NCBI RefSeq assembly: GCF_001485535.1
Contig: NZ_BCMZ01000001.1
Location: forward strand, 1,488,001-1,552,000
Origin: Halobacterium sp. CBA1132
Lineage (GTDB): Archaea; Halobacteriota; Halobacteria; Halobacteriales; Halobacteriaceae
DNA: 64,000 nt
Direction of reading: 5' to 3'
Positions 16,192-24,661 of the stretch are shown here, in pieces. Under the pieces are notes generated by a model. It searched no databases. It was given only the letters and a program-made list of their open reading frames with translations, and had not been told where the DNA came from. Made by a program: the position numbers and the translations under genes. Every line of letters starts with the position of its first letter. Position 1 is the stretch's first letter.

Positions 16192-16392
16192 TTACCGATT
16201 CTCGGCTAACGCGACGAGGGCGTCGGCGTCGACAGAGAGCCACGCGGTGAGTTGCCGGTCCGGGTCGACGTTCGGCGGCGAGAGCGTGCAGCGGTCGGGC
16301 GTGTTCTGGTAGCGGACGACGGTCGCGTCCAGCGGCGTCGGGTCGGCGTCGTCGCTCGACCGGGCGACACCACGGGTGGTTTCGGTGGACAT
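16192..16392 (-). CDS. Small haloarchaeal protein, DUF7511-like (66 aa)
   Basis: A 66-residue protein of unknown function. The central motif VVRYQNTPDRCTLSPPNVD (residues about 25-43) resembles a short domain found in many small halophile proteins (I recall it as DUF7511; tentative). The C-terminus, LTAWLSVDADALVALAENR, could form a helix. The start ATG at 16390-16392 is divergent from the class IV cyclase gene, leaving 117 bases with both promoters. No catalytic residues are apparent; the single Cys is within the conserved motif. Confidence 0.7.
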   Translation of the reverse strand: MSTETTRGVARSSDDADPTPLDATVVRYQNTPDRCTLSPPNVDPDRQLTAWLSVDADALVALAENR

Positions 16393-16509
16393 CGTGACTC
16401 GATTCGGGCTTCGAGCGAGTGTGAGATAACGCCTGCTAAGAGCCGTACGGAGTGCTATTGAGTGCTCGGAAGCGCCGTGTTTTTCCGCGGCGGCCGCAAG
16501 CACTCGGAC

Positions 16510-17130
16510 ATGTACGAAGTGGAGGTGAAGGTGCCGGCGGACCACGACGCGGTCCGCGCGGCGCTGGTGGACGCCGGCGCCGAGCGCGTCGGGACGGTGG
16601 CACAGGCGGACACGTACTTCGACGCGCCGCACCGCGACTTCGCAGCGACCGACGAAGCGCTGCGCGTCCGCTGGGTCGCAACGGCGGCGGAATCGTTCGA
16701 GCGCGACGACATCGATGGCGGACTGGGGGCAGCCATCGACGCGGTGCTCGACGGCGAGTCTCGGGTCGACGGGGAGTCCCGCGTGACGTACAAGGGGCCG
16801 CTGCTGGAGGCCGAATCGAAGTCTCGCGAGGAGTTCGAGACGCCTGTCGGTAGCGGCGCGGAAATGCGCGAAATCCTCTCGCGACTGGGCTTCGACCCCG
16901 CCGCGACGGTACGGAAACTACGCGAGACCCACCACGTGGGGGCGTTCGAGGTGTTGCTGGACGCCGTCGAGGGCGTCGGCGAGTACGTCGAAGTCGAGAC
17001 CGAAGTGGAGACCGACGGGGAGGTCGAAGCCGCACGGGAGGAGGCCTACGACTTGCTCCGAGAGTTGGGCCTCGACCCGGACGACCAGATTCGGACGTCG
17101 TACCTCGGACTCAAGCTCGCCGACGACTGA
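16510..17130 (+). CDS. cyaB: Class IV adenylate cyclase / CYTH-domain protein
   Basis: CYTH (CyaB-thiamine triphosphatase) fold enzyme that binds triphosphates in a beta tunnel with metal. The E-x-E-x-K signature is at the start: MYEVEVKVPAD (Glu3, Glu5, Lys7). Later conserved basic and acidic residues include YFDAPHRDF, ALRVRWV, VTYKGP near 95-100, and VETEVETDGEVEAAREE near 160-176. Archaeal members are annotated as class IV cyclases but their natural reaction (cyclic AMP formation or triphosphate hydrolysis) is uncertain. ATG at 16510 is chosen because it begins the signature; a T-rich patch near 16476-16484 is at about -30. 206 residues. Confidence 0.85.
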   Translation: MYEVEVKVPADHDAVRAALVDAGAERVGTVAQADTYFDAPHRDFAATDEALRVRWVATAAESFERDDIDGGLGAAIDAVLDGESRVDGESRVTYKGPLLEAESKSREEFETPVGSGAEMREILSRLGFDPAATVRKLRETHHVGAFEVLLDAVEGVGEYVEVETEVETDGEVEAAREEAYDLLRELGLDPDDQIRTSYLGLKLADD

Positions 17131-17134
17131 CGCT

Positions 17135-17153
17135 ATATGCGCACTGGGCATAT
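17135..17153. promoter_or_regulatory. Perfect palindrome upstream of methionine adenosyltransferase
   Basis: ATATGC-GCACTGG-GCATAT, two perfect 6-base arms around a 7-base centre, lies between the cyaB stop and the mat promoter, some 58-76 bases upstream of the mat ATG. It looks like a dimeric regulator operator. No known motif assigned. Confidence 0.45.
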
Positions 17154-17172
17154 TTCTACTCCCCGTGCTTTT

Positions 17173-17208
17173 CGCAAGTTATAGAAGCGGAGCAGGGCAA
17201 GACTTGCG
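17173..17208. promoter_or_regulatory. Inverted repeat framing the mat TATA box
   Basis: CGCAAGT (17173-17179) and ACTTGCG (17202-17208) form a perfect 7-base inverted repeat around the TATA-like GTTATAGAA (17178-17186). The TATA centre is about 28 bases from the ATG, which fits a leaderless transcript, so the repeat would act on DNA (operator) and not as RNA. Confidence 0.45.
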
Positions 17209-17210
17209 TA

Positions 17211-18431
17211 ATGACCGAGCGGAACATCCAAGTGCAGTCTCTCGACCGCGGTGCGGTCGAAGACGAAGACGTCGAAATCGTCGAACGAAAAGGCCTCGGC
17301 CACCCCGACTCCATCTGCGACGGCATCGCCGAACACGTCTGCGAGCGTCTCGCCCGCGAGTACCTCGACCGCGTCGGCGAAGTGCTGCACTTCAACACCG
17401 ACGAGACGCAGCTCGTCGCCGGCACCGCCGCGCCCGCGTTCGGCGGCGGCGAAGTCATCGAACCCATCTACATCCTCGTCGTCGGCCGCGCGACCAGCCA
17501 CTACGTCGACGCCGACGGCACCGAGTATCACATCCCCGTCGAGTCCATCGCGCTGGAAGCCGCCCGCGACTACCTCCGCGAGAACTTCCCGAACCTCGAC
17601 CTCGACACCGACGTCGTCGTCGACGTCAAACTCGGCGAAGGCTCCGGCGACCTCCAAGAGGTGTTCGTCGAGGACGGCCCCGCCGTGCCGATGGCCAACG
17701 ACACCAGTTTCGGCGTCGGCCACGCGCCGTTCACGGAGACCGAGCGCATCGTCTACGAGACCGAGAAATCCCTCAACGGCCCGTACGGCGACGACAACCC
17801 CGCCATCGGCGAGGACGTCAAAGTCATGGGCAAACGCGAGGGCGACCACATCGACCTCACTGTCGCGGCCGCGCTCGTCGACGCCTACGTCGACGACCTC
17901 GACGCCTACAAGGCCGAAATCGAGGCGCTGCGCGAACACGTCCACGACCTCGCGACCGACTACACGGACCGCGAGGTCGCCGTCCACGTCAACACCGCCG
18001 ACGACTACGAGTCGGGCTCTATCTACCTCACCACCACCGGCACGAGCGCCGAACAGGGCGACGACGGCAGCGTCGGCCGCGGCAACCGCGCGAACGGCCT
18101 CATCACCCCGAACCGCTCGATGAGCATGGAAGCCACCTCCGGGAAGAACCCCGTCAACCACATCGGGAAGATATACAACCTCGTCTCCACGGAAATCGCC
18201 GAGAACATCGTCGACGAGGTGGCGGGCATCCGCGACCTCCGCGTCCGCCTGCTCTCCCAAATCGGCCGCCCCATCGACCAGCCCCACGTCGCCGACGTCC
18301 ACGTCGTCACCGAGGACGGCCTCTCGGTGGCCGACGTCGAACCCGACGTCGAGGAAATCGTCGACGCCGAACTCGCGAACATCACCGACGTCACCCAGCG
18401 CGTCATCGACGGCGAACTCGACACCTTCTGA
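17211..18431 (+). CDS. mat: S-adenosylmethionine synthetase, archaeal type
   Basis: Makes S-adenosylmethionine from methionine and ATP in the cytoplasm. The 406-residue protein belongs to the archaeal MAT family, only distantly related to bacterial MetK. Conserved segments: VERKGLGHPDSICDGIAEHV (about 24-43), FNTDETQLVAGTAAPAFGGG (about 62-81), DTSFGVGHAPFTETERIVY, and a glycine-rich block GTSAEQGDDGSVGRGNRANG near 275-294 followed by MSMEATSGKNPVNHIGKIYN. Length matches. Upstream palindromes suggest regulation. SAM supply links it to the methionine-pathway enzyme (cystathionine gamma-synthase) at 19.1-20.3 kb and the many methyltransferase and radical-SAM enzymes. Confidence 0.97.
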   Translation: MTERNIQVQSLDRGAVEDEDVEIVERKGLGHPDSICDGIAEHVCERLAREYLDRVGEVLHFNTDETQLVAGTAAPAFGGGEVIEPIYILVVGRATSHYVDADGTEYHIPVESIALEAARDYLRENFPNLDLDTDVVVDVKLGEGSGDLQEVFVEDGPAVPMANDTSFGVGHAPFTETERIVYETEKSLNGPYGDDNPAIGEDVKVMGKREGDHIDLTVAAALVDAYVDDLDAYKAEIEALREHVHDLATDYTDREVAVHVNTADDYESGSIYLTTTGTSAEQGDDGSVGRGNRANGLITPNRSMSMEATSGKNPVNHIGKIYNLVSTEIAENIVDEVAGIRDLRVRLLSQIGRPIDQPHVADVHVVTEDGLSVADVEPDVEEIVDAELANITDVTQRVIDGELDTF

Positions 18432-18465
18432 ACGCCGTGCCGCGCGGCGGTGTGTCCTCGCCGTC

Positions 18466-19041
18466 CTACTGCTCTCTGTTCTCGACGACCGACACGACGT
18501 CCACGCTGAACCCCCAGCCACTCCCGAGGTAGTTGCTATCTTCGAAGCGGTACGTTCCCGTCGGGTGGCACTGCTGGCTGTCGTGGGCGGCGAGCACGCT
18601 GAATTCGCGGCTGACAGTCTCTCCGGGGTCGAGCGTCGCCTCGCGCATCACGGCGGGAAGGGCGACGCCGTCGGTCGCCTGCCAGCAGTCGTCGCTCGGT
18701 TCGTCGGGCGTGACGCCGGCGTTCGGCGACAAGAGGAGCGTGGCGTCGCCGTCCTCGTGGCCGCCGCGAATCGCGTCCCACGGCACGAGCGACCCGAACA
18801 CGAACGTCCGGGACTCGTCGCCGTCGTTCGTGAACGCGACGTCGAGGCGCGCGGGGTGGTCGGTCGAGAAGTTTTCAGTGACGGATACCTCGACGGTGGC
18901 GTCCGCGACGGGCGGGTCGTCGGTCTGGACGTTCACGAGCGCGTACGGGAACCCCGAGCCGTCCGCGGAGTCGGCGGGCGCGCTCGTGCAGCCGGCCAGC
19001 GCGGTGGCTGCCAGCGCGCCGAGGTAGGTTCGGCGGTGCAT
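18466..19041 (-). CDS. Predicted lipoprotein with Tat-like signal (191 aa)
   Basis: Secreted, membrane-anchored protein of unknown function. The N-terminus MHRRTYLGALAATALAGCTS holds twin arginines, a short hydrophobic stretch and a lipobox (L-A-G-C, Cys18), typical of Tat-exported haloarchaeal lipoproteins. The rest is a single beta-rich domain with TVEVSVTENFS, LDVAFTNDGDESRTFVFGS and a closing TLDPGETVSREFSV, which looks like an immunoglobulin-like or BsuPI-like fold. Two Cys near 115 and 161 could form a disulfide. It is convergent with mat. No catalytic residues recognised. Confidence 0.8.
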   Translation of the reverse strand: MHRRTYLGALAATALAGCTSAPADSADGSGFPYALVNVQTDDPPVADATVEVSVTENFSTDHPARLDVAFTNDGDESRTFVFGSLVPWDAIRGGHEDGDATLLLSPNAGVTPDEPSDDCWQATDGVALPAVMREATLDPGETVSREFSVLAAHDSQQCHPTGTYRFEDSNYLGSGWGFSVDVVSVVENREQ

Positions 19042-19102
19042 GCCCGGACCGACGAGTGGCCCAGATAAACGCTTTCTCCGGAGTGAAAGAGCGGTTTGAG
19101 CG

Positions 19103-20263
19103 CTAGAAGACGGCGTCCATCGCCTGCTGGAGGTCCGCTTCGAGGTCGTCGACGTGCTCGATGCCGATGCTCGCGCGGATGAGCGGGTCCGTCAGCCCCG
19201 CAGCCTCGCGTTCTTCTCTCGGGATGGCGGCGTGGGTCATCGCCGCGGGCTGCTCGATGAGGGACTCGACGCCGCCCAGCGACTCGGCGAGCGTGAACAC
19301 CTCGGTCTCGGCGACGAACTCGCTGGCTTCCTCGAGGGTGGCGTCCAACTCGAAGGAGAGCATCCCGCCGAAGTCGTCCATCTGCTCGGTCGCGAGTTCG
19401 TGGTCCGGGTGGCTCTCCAGCCCGGGGTAGAAGACGTGCTCGACGCGGTCGTGGGCGTCCAGCCACTCGGCGAGTTCCTGCGCGTTCGCGCAGTGGCGGT
19501 CCATCCGCACGCCGAGGCTCTTCGTCCCGCGCAGCACGAGGAAGCAGTCGAAGGGACTCGGCGTCGCGCCGACGGAGTTCTGGTAGAACGCGAGGCGCTC
19601 GTCGAGGTCCTCGTCGTCCGTAATCAGCGCGCCCGCCACCAAATCGGAGTGCCCGCCGAGGTACTTCGTGAGGCTGTGGCAGACGATGTCGGCACCGTGT
19701 TCGAGCGGGCGCTGGAGGTACGGCGTCGCGAACGTGTTGTCGACGGCGCAGAGCGCGTCGAACTCGTGGGCGATGGCCGCGAGCGCGTCGATGTCGTTGA
19801 CGTTCATCAGCGGGTTCGTCGGCGTCTCCACCCAGACGAGTTCCGTGTCCTCGCTCATCGCCGCGCGGACCTCGTCGTGGTCGGTGGTGTCCACGAAGTC
19901 GAACTCGAGGTCGTACTCCTCGTAGACCTGCGTGAAAATGCGGTGGGTGCCGCCGTAGACGTCGTTGCCCGCGACCACGTGGTCGCCGGATTCGAGCAGG
20001 TTCATCACGGTGTTGATGGCGCCCATCCCCGAGGAGAAACATCGCCCGAAGTCGCCGCCTTCGAGGCTCGCGAGGTTCGCTTCGAGGTCGGTCCGCGTCG
20101 GGTTGCCCGTCCTGCTGTACTCGTAGCCGCGGTGGTCGCCGGGCGCGTCCTGCTCGTACGTGGAGTTCGCGTAGATGGGCGTCATCAGGGCGCCAGTCTC
20201 CTCGTCGGGCTCCTGCCCGGCGTGGATGGCTCGCGTCTCGAAGTGCTCGTCGTCGTCGCTCAT
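19103..20263 (-). CDS. metB: Cystathionine gamma-synthase-type PLP enzyme
   Basis: Cys/Met-metabolism PLP enzyme of 386 residues; in this family it joins O-acylhomoserine with cysteine (or sulfide) or cleaves cystathionine. The start MSDDDEHFETRAIHAGQEPD is typical. GYEYSRTGNPTR (about 47-58) contributes phosphate-binding residues from the neighbouring subunit, SGMGAINTV (about 78-86) binds the cofactor, and CHSLTKYLGGHSDLVAG near 193-209 contains the Schiff-base Lys. The C-terminal SLGGVESLIEQPAAMTHA matches gamma-synthase/gamma-lyase. Exact reaction uncertain between synthase and lyase. Proximity to mat suggests a methionine/SAM neighbourhood. Confidence 0.9.
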   Translation of the reverse strand: MSDDDEHFETRAIHAGQEPDEETGALMTPIYANSTYEQDAPGDHRGYEYSRTGNPTRTDLEANLASLEGGDFGRCFSSGMGAINTVMNLLESGDHVVAGNDVYGGTHRIFTQVYEEYDLEFDFVDTTDHDEVRAAMSEDTELVWVETPTNPLMNVNDIDALAAIAHEFDALCAVDNTFATPYLQRPLEHGADIVCHSLTKYLGGHSDLVAGALITDDEDLDERLAFYQNSVGATPSPFDCFLVLRGTKSLGVRMDRHCANAQELAEWLDAHDRVEHVFYPGLESHPDHELATEQMDDFGGMLSFELDATLEEASEFVAETEVFTLAESLGGVESLIEQPAAMTHAAIPREEREAAGLTDPLIRASIGIEHVDDLEADLQQAMDAVF

Positions 20264-20309
20264 ATTCGGAGCGTCGGCCGCACGCGAGTTAGGTCTGTTC
20301 GTTGACGGC

Positions 20310-20647
20310 CTAGATGACGTCGTCGGGGTCGTGAACGTCCTGCATCCGCTGTGCCTCCGCGGCGTACTGTTCTTTCAGGTCCGGGTCGCCGGTCTGCCCG
20401 AGATTCCCGGGGTCGGCTTCGACCGCTGCGGTCGTGTCTCGGACGTCCGAGAAACTGGTGAGCGCGCGCTCCTTGCGGAAGTACCGCTCGCCGTCCGGCG
20501 TCGCGTACGTGAGGATGATGATGTTCTGCTCGCCGTGAGAGCACGCTCTCACGTGCATCGGCTCGCTTCGCTCGCCGATACGTCGTCGGAGTACGTCCGC
20601 TCGACCAACTACACCTGCACGGTCTCCTCGCTTTCGTCGTCGCTCAT
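20310..20647 (-). pseudogene. Broken small haloarchaeal gene: premature TAG plus 50-bp palindromic insertion
   Basis: The intact frame would start at ATG 20645-20647 (MSDDESEETVQV), continue LVERTYSDD and then EQNIIILTYATPDGERYFRK to the TAG at 20310. Two lesions are seen. Codon 13 is TAG (minus strand), one base from GAG (Glu). Between GAC-GAC and GAG-CAG there is a 50-base palindromic block (20532-20581) that shifts the frame; removing it gives 288 bases, an exact 96 codons. A 82-residue frame starting inside the insertion (MHVRACSHGEQN...) could still be translated, giving an altered N-terminus. The unbroken protein looks like a small conserved haloarchaeal protein of unknown function. Confidence 0.75.
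20532..20581. repeat. 50-bp palindromic insertion that breaks a gene
   Basis: Contains CGTGAGAGC/GCTCTCACG with a 2-base loop (20534-20553) and TCGGC/GCCGA around TCGCTTCGCTC (20558-20578). Its length, 50, is not a multiple of three, unlike the in-frame members elsewhere in the window. Boundaries were inferred by restoring the small gene's frame. Confidence 0.7.
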
Positions 20648-20735
20648 GCCTACATGAAGGGGTGCGAGTAAGTTAGGTCTGTTTGCAGCACAGGGAAGTA
20701 CTTTTGTGCCCGCATACGTGTCATCTCCCGTACTG

Positions 20736-21890
20736 ATGTCCGAGTCGGAGTTCGAGGTCCAAGACCTGTGGATTGAGCGCACCGCGGACCGTCTCGGCTT
20801 TGATTCCGTCGCACGCACGCTGTTCCAGCGTGAGGAACTGTCGCCGTACCTTTTCGTCGTCACTGCCGTCGCGTTCCACCTTCCGCTCCTGTCCGTGGTC
20901 GGGTGGCTTCAGACCGGCGTGCTCTCCATCGTCGTCAACCCAGGCGAAGTGTTCCAGCTCGTTGCGTGGCCAGCCGTCATCTGGGTGCTCCTCCGCACGA
21001 AGTCCAAGTACGCGGCTGTCGTCGCGGACCTTCCCGACGCAATCGACGACGACGTGCAGGCGGTTGAGATAGGTGGTGGGCTGGCCGGACGAATGCTGAC
21101 CGTAATCGGGGTTCCGGCGTCACCGACCGGGAAGACGGACGCCGACCTTGAACAGTTCGCACCACGACGCGTGTTCGGTGCCATTCTGCTGGCCGGTCTC
21201 GCGGCGTACGCCGCGCAACTGCTCGCGAACCCAGATAGTCTCGTCGGCCCGGTGGCCGAACTCACCGGTCCGGTTGTCGCGGGTATCCGGTTCTACCTCG
21301 TCATCCCGTTTGTGCTCTACCCAATCGGTGCAGAGTTCCTGACCGTCGTCGTCGGCGTCCTCGTCCTCCTCCCGTTCAAGATTCGGCGCGCCCGCCTCGT
21401 AGATTTCTCGGATCCGCACGGGTTCGCGGGTCTGTCTCCCGCTGGCGACCTGTTCAAGAGTGTCGCCGTCTCGTACTTCGTCCTGCTCACGTTGTTCACT
21501 ACCTTCCAGACCGTCGGCGTCGGTGCCAGTCCCACAAGCATGTTCTCGTCTGCACTACTCTTGTCGGGGTTGGCAGTCGGACTGATCTTCTTCTTTGCGC
21601 CGATGTTCTGGGTCAAGTCGTTCGTGGGGGATGCCAAGGAGGCAAAGATCGACGCGCTCGCACAGCGGTCTAGGCAGGTCGGTGACACGGACGACCGCCT
21701 CCCGTACGCTGAACCGAACTCCCCTGAGAGCGTCGACCAATACACGTACGATTACCTCCGAATCCAACAAGTCGACTCGACAAGCGAGTTCCCACTCGAC
21801 GTCGCGATGCTACAGGAAGTGCTGTTCGCACTCGTGCTCCCCTACGTCACGTCGCTCGCGTTCGACTTCGTGGTGAACAGTGCGGCCTGA
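20736..21890 (+). CDS. Uncharacterised multi-span membrane protein
   Basis: Function unknown. Start ATG 20736 (MSESEFEVQDLWIERTAD) is preferred over an earlier in-frame codon because a TATA-like patch (GTACTTTTG, about 20697-20705) would place transcription just before it. The 384-residue protein has an N-terminal soluble helix, then about eight hydrophobic helices in two groups (about 45-90 and 145-290), a polar stretch (KEAKIDALAQRSRQVGDTDD) and a final helix near 365-380. No transporter motif recognised. Its codon use is visibly less G/C-ended than that of neighbours, hinting at later acquisition. It follows the broken small gene and precedes the nuclease-helicase. Confidence 0.75.
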   Translation: MSESEFEVQDLWIERTADRLGFDSVARTLFQREELSPYLFVVTAVAFHLPLLSVVGWLQTGVLSIVVNPGEVFQLVAWPAVIWVLLRTKSKYAAVVADLPDAIDDDVQAVEIGGGLAGRMLTVIGVPASPTGKTDADLEQFAPRRVFGAILLAGLAAYAAQLLANPDSLVGPVAELTGPVVAGIRFYLVIPFVLYPIGAEFLTVVVGVLVLLPFKIRRARLVDFSDPHGFAGLSPAGDLFKSVAVSYFVLLTLFTTFQTVGVGASPTSMFSSALLLSGLAVGLIFFFAPMFWVKSFVGDAKEAKIDALAQRSRQVGDTDDRLPYAEPNSPESVDQYTYDYLRIQQVDSTSEFPLDVAMLQEVLFALVLPYVTSLAFDFVVNSAA

Positions 21891-21946
21891 GTCGGCGGAC
21901 TCCCGCGAGCGACAGGGTTTTTCGCAGTGCTCCCCACACCTCTCCC

Positions 21947-24661
21947 GTGAACGTACGGGGCGAGGTGACCGACGTCGACGAGGTGCGGTCGGTGAACACG
22001 CAGTACGGCGACCGGGACGTGCTCGACGTCCACGTCCGGCCGGACGCGGACAGCGACGCGGCCGCCGACGACCCCGGGGCGTCCGTGCGCGTGACGCTGT
22101 GGGGGAAGTGGACGGAGACCGTCCAGTACCTCGAACCCGGGATGGAGCTGCTGGTGACCGAAGCCGAGGAAGAGGAGTGGAACGGCGACGTGCAGTACTC
22201 GACGAGCAAGGAGTCGTACGTCGTCGTCGAGCCGGACTTCCTCGTGGACGTGACGAACATCCGGTCGTTCGTGCAGTGTCCGCGCCTCTACTACCTGAAC
22301 AAGCTCTCCGGGCTCCCCCTCAAATATCCGGTGACGAAGGGGACCATCGTCCACGAGGTGTTCGGGGACCTGCTCCGGGGCCGCGATTTGGACGACGCGG
22401 TCGCCGAGCGCGTGGACGACGCCGGTCTCGAACTCGGCCTCCTGGGCCGCGACCGCGAGGAAGTGGAGGCCGACGTGCGCGCGAACGCCGCGGCCATCGA
22501 GGGATGGCTCCAGCAGGGCCACCTCTCAGGGGACGGCGGCACGACCGAGGAGCGCGCGGAGGGCTGGCGCGCGGGCGACGACTGGCGCTCGGAGTACACC
22601 CTGATTTCGGAGACGTTCGGCATCAAGGGTCGCTGTGACGCCATCCGTCGCGGGATGCCCGTCGAACTGAAGACGGGGAAGAACACGAACCGCGACCCGC
22701 GCTTCCACGACAAGGTGCAGGCGGCGTGTTACGCGCTGATGTTGGACGACCGCGGCGTGAACGCCGACACCGGAACCCTCCTGTACACGAAGAACGCGGC
22801 CGTCGACCGCAGCGAGGCCTCCGGCGACCTCTCGCCCGCCAAGGAGTTCTCCATCGGGAAGGGGTTCCTCGAATTCGTGGTGCGCCAGCGCAACCACCTC
22901 GCGGCCATCGAGCACGAGGAGAGTCCACCGACGGGGTTCGAGGCGGACGCCAAGTGCGAGTACTGCTTCGAGCAGGACACCTGCATGGTCGTGTCGGGTC
23001 GCCTCGACCAAGAGTCGAAGGCCGGCCAACTCGGCGAGCCGCTCCCCGAGGACGAACGCGCGTACTTCGACGACATCTACGCCGCAATCGAGCGCGAGCG
23101 CGACTCCGTCCACGACGAGTACCGCAAGCTCTGGGAGCAGACGGCCGAAGAGCGCGCGGCCGACGACCGCGCAGTCGTGGACCTCGAACCCGCGGGCAAT
23201 GAGGAGCTGCCGGACGGCCGCTGGCGGCTGACCGCGAAGCGACCGACCGCCGCAGCGTCCAAGATTCGACAGGGCGACCGCGTGCTCGCCTCCGACGGCG
23301 ACCCCGTGCGGGGGACCGCGGAGATGGCGCGCGTGGAGACGCTCTCCCCGGAGCGCGTCGTCGTCACCGCCGACGAACCCGTCGATCTCCGGCGCCTCGA
23401 CGTCTACCCCTCCGAGTTGAGCGTCGACCGGATGCTCACCGCACTCCACGATGGACTCCTGAAGGGCGACCAGCGCCGCAAAGACGTGCTTTTCGACCGG
23501 GAGAGCCCGGACTTCGCGGACGAGGAGTACAGCGTCGTCGACAACAACGACGCGCAGAACGAAGCCGTCAGCAAGGCGTTGAACGCCGAGGACTTCGCGC
23601 TCGTCCACGGGCCGCCGGGCACGGGGAAGACGTACACCATCGCGACGCTGATTCGGGAATTCGTCGAGCGCGGCGACCGCGTGCTGCTGTCGGCGTTCAC
23701 GAACCGCGCCGTGGACAACGCGCTCGAAGCGCTGCGCGAGCAGGGGTTCTCCGACATCGTGCGCGTCGGAACCTCGAACGGAATCCGCGAGGACATGCAG
23801 GACCTCCGACTGAACCAGTCCGGCGACCCCGCGGAGTGTGCGCGAGCCCTCCAGACCGCCGACGTCGTCGCCGCCACCACCGCCACGAGCGGGTCCCGGG
23901 TGATGCGCGAGCAGGAGTTCGACGTGGTGCTCGTCGACGAGGCCAGCCAGCTCACCGAACCGGACACGCTCGCGGCCATCAACCGCGGCGAGCGCTTCGT
24001 GCTCGTCGGCGACCACGAGCAACTCCCGCCAGTGGTGCGCTCGGGCGGCCGCCTATCGAAGTCGCTGTTCGAGCGCCTCCACGAAACATACCCGGAGGCC
24101 TCGGTGATGCTCGACCAGCAGTACCGGATGAGCCAGCGGATTCAGGCGTTCTCCTCGGAGGAGTTCTACGACGGGCGACTCCGGCCCGCAACGGGCGAAG
24201 TAGCTGGGCAGACGCTCGCCGATTCGGGGGTGGAGACGGGCGGTTCCGTCCAGAACGGAGTCTCTTTCCACGACGTACCCGGGACGAGCGACGCGCACGT
24301 CGACCCCGCGGAGGCCGAGCGCGTCGGCGAAATCGTCCGCGAGTACGTCGACGCGGGCGTCGACCCCGCCAAGGTCGGCGTCATCGCGCCGTTCCGCGCG
24401 CAGGTCGCGGAAATCGGGCGGCGCGTCCCGGAGGGCGTCACTGTCGACACAGTCGACCGCTTCCAAGGCTCCTCGAAGGAAGTCGTGGTCGTGTCGTTCG
24501 TGGCGACGGGGAGCCTCGACGGCCCCATCTTCGAGGACCACCGGCGCGTGAACGTCGCGCTCACTCGCGCGAAGAAGAGCCTCGTGCTCGTCGGCGACGA
24601 GACGGCGCTGCGCTCGGAGCCGCTGTACGACCGGATGGTCGACTGGGCGAGCCTCGACTAG
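21947..24661 (+). CDS. Dna2-like Fe-S nuclease / superfamily 1 helicase fusion with OB-fold
   Basis: A 904-residue DNA repair/replication enzyme. Residues 1-100 (VRGEVTDVDEVRSVNT, VTLWGKWTETVQYLEPGMEL) look like an OB-fold. A RecB-type PD-(D/E)XK nuclease follows with KGRCDAI (Asp231) and PVELKTGK (Glu240, Lys242), and four Cys placed as in Fe-S nucleases: Cys111, Cys337, Cys340, Cys346. After a barrel-like linker comes an SF1 helicase: GPPGTGKT (Walker A, about 551), VVLVDEASQL (motif II), GDHEQLPP (III), LDQQYRM (IV), TVDRFQGSSKEVV (V) and NVALTRAK (VI). This domain order is Dna2-like. The start is GTG. It overlaps the next, convergent gene by four bases. Confidence 0.93.
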   Translation: MNVRGEVTDVDEVRSVNTQYGDRDVLDVHVRPDADSDAAADDPGASVRVTLWGKWTETVQYLEPGMELLVTEAEEEEWNGDVQYSTSKESYVVVEPDFLVDVTNIRSFVQCPRLYYLNKLSGLPLKYPVTKGTIVHEVFGDLLRGRDLDDAVAERVDDAGLELGLLGRDREEVEADVRANAAAIEGWLQQGHLSGDGGTTEERAEGWRAGDDWRSEYTLISETFGIKGRCDAIRRGMPVELKTGKNTNRDPRFHDKVQAACYALMLDDRGVNADTGTLLYTKNAAVDRSEASGDLSPAKEFSIGKGFLEFVVRQRNHLAAIEHEESPPTGFEADAKCEYCFEQDTCMVVSGRLDQESKAGQLGEPLPEDERAYFDDIYAAIERERDSVHDEYRKLWEQTAEERAADDRAVVDLEPAGNEELPDGRWRLTAKRPTAAASKIRQGDRVLASDGDPVRGTAEMARVETLSPERVVVTADEPVDLRRLDVYPSELSVDRMLTALHDGLLKGDQRRKDVLFDRESPDFADEEYSVVDNNDAQNEAVSKALNAEDFALVHGPPGTGKTYTIATLIREFVERGDRVLLSAFTNRAVDNALEALREQGFSDIVRVGTSNGIREDMQDLRLNQSGDPAECARALQTADVVAATTATSGSRVMREQEFDVVLVDEASQLTEPDTLAAINRGERFVLVGDHEQLPPVVRSGGRLSKSLFERLHETYPEASVMLDQQYRMSQRIQAFSSEEFYDGRLRPATGEVAGQTLADSGVETGGSVQNGVSFHDVPGTSDAHVDPAEAERVGEIVREYVDAGVDPAKVGVIAPFRAQVAEIGRRVPEGVTVDTVDRFQGSSKEVVVVSFVATGSLDGPIFEDHRRVNVALTRAKKSLVLVGDETALRSEPLYDRMVDWASLD

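Noticed and set aside
17173-17208. SAM riboswitch upstream of mat
   Set aside because: The TATA spacing implies a leaderless mRNA, so these bases would not be in the transcript.
20609-20611. TAG at codon 13 as pyrrolysine or read-through
   Set aside because: No Pyl genes in view and a second lesion (50-base insertion) already breaks the gene, so a simple mutation is more likely.
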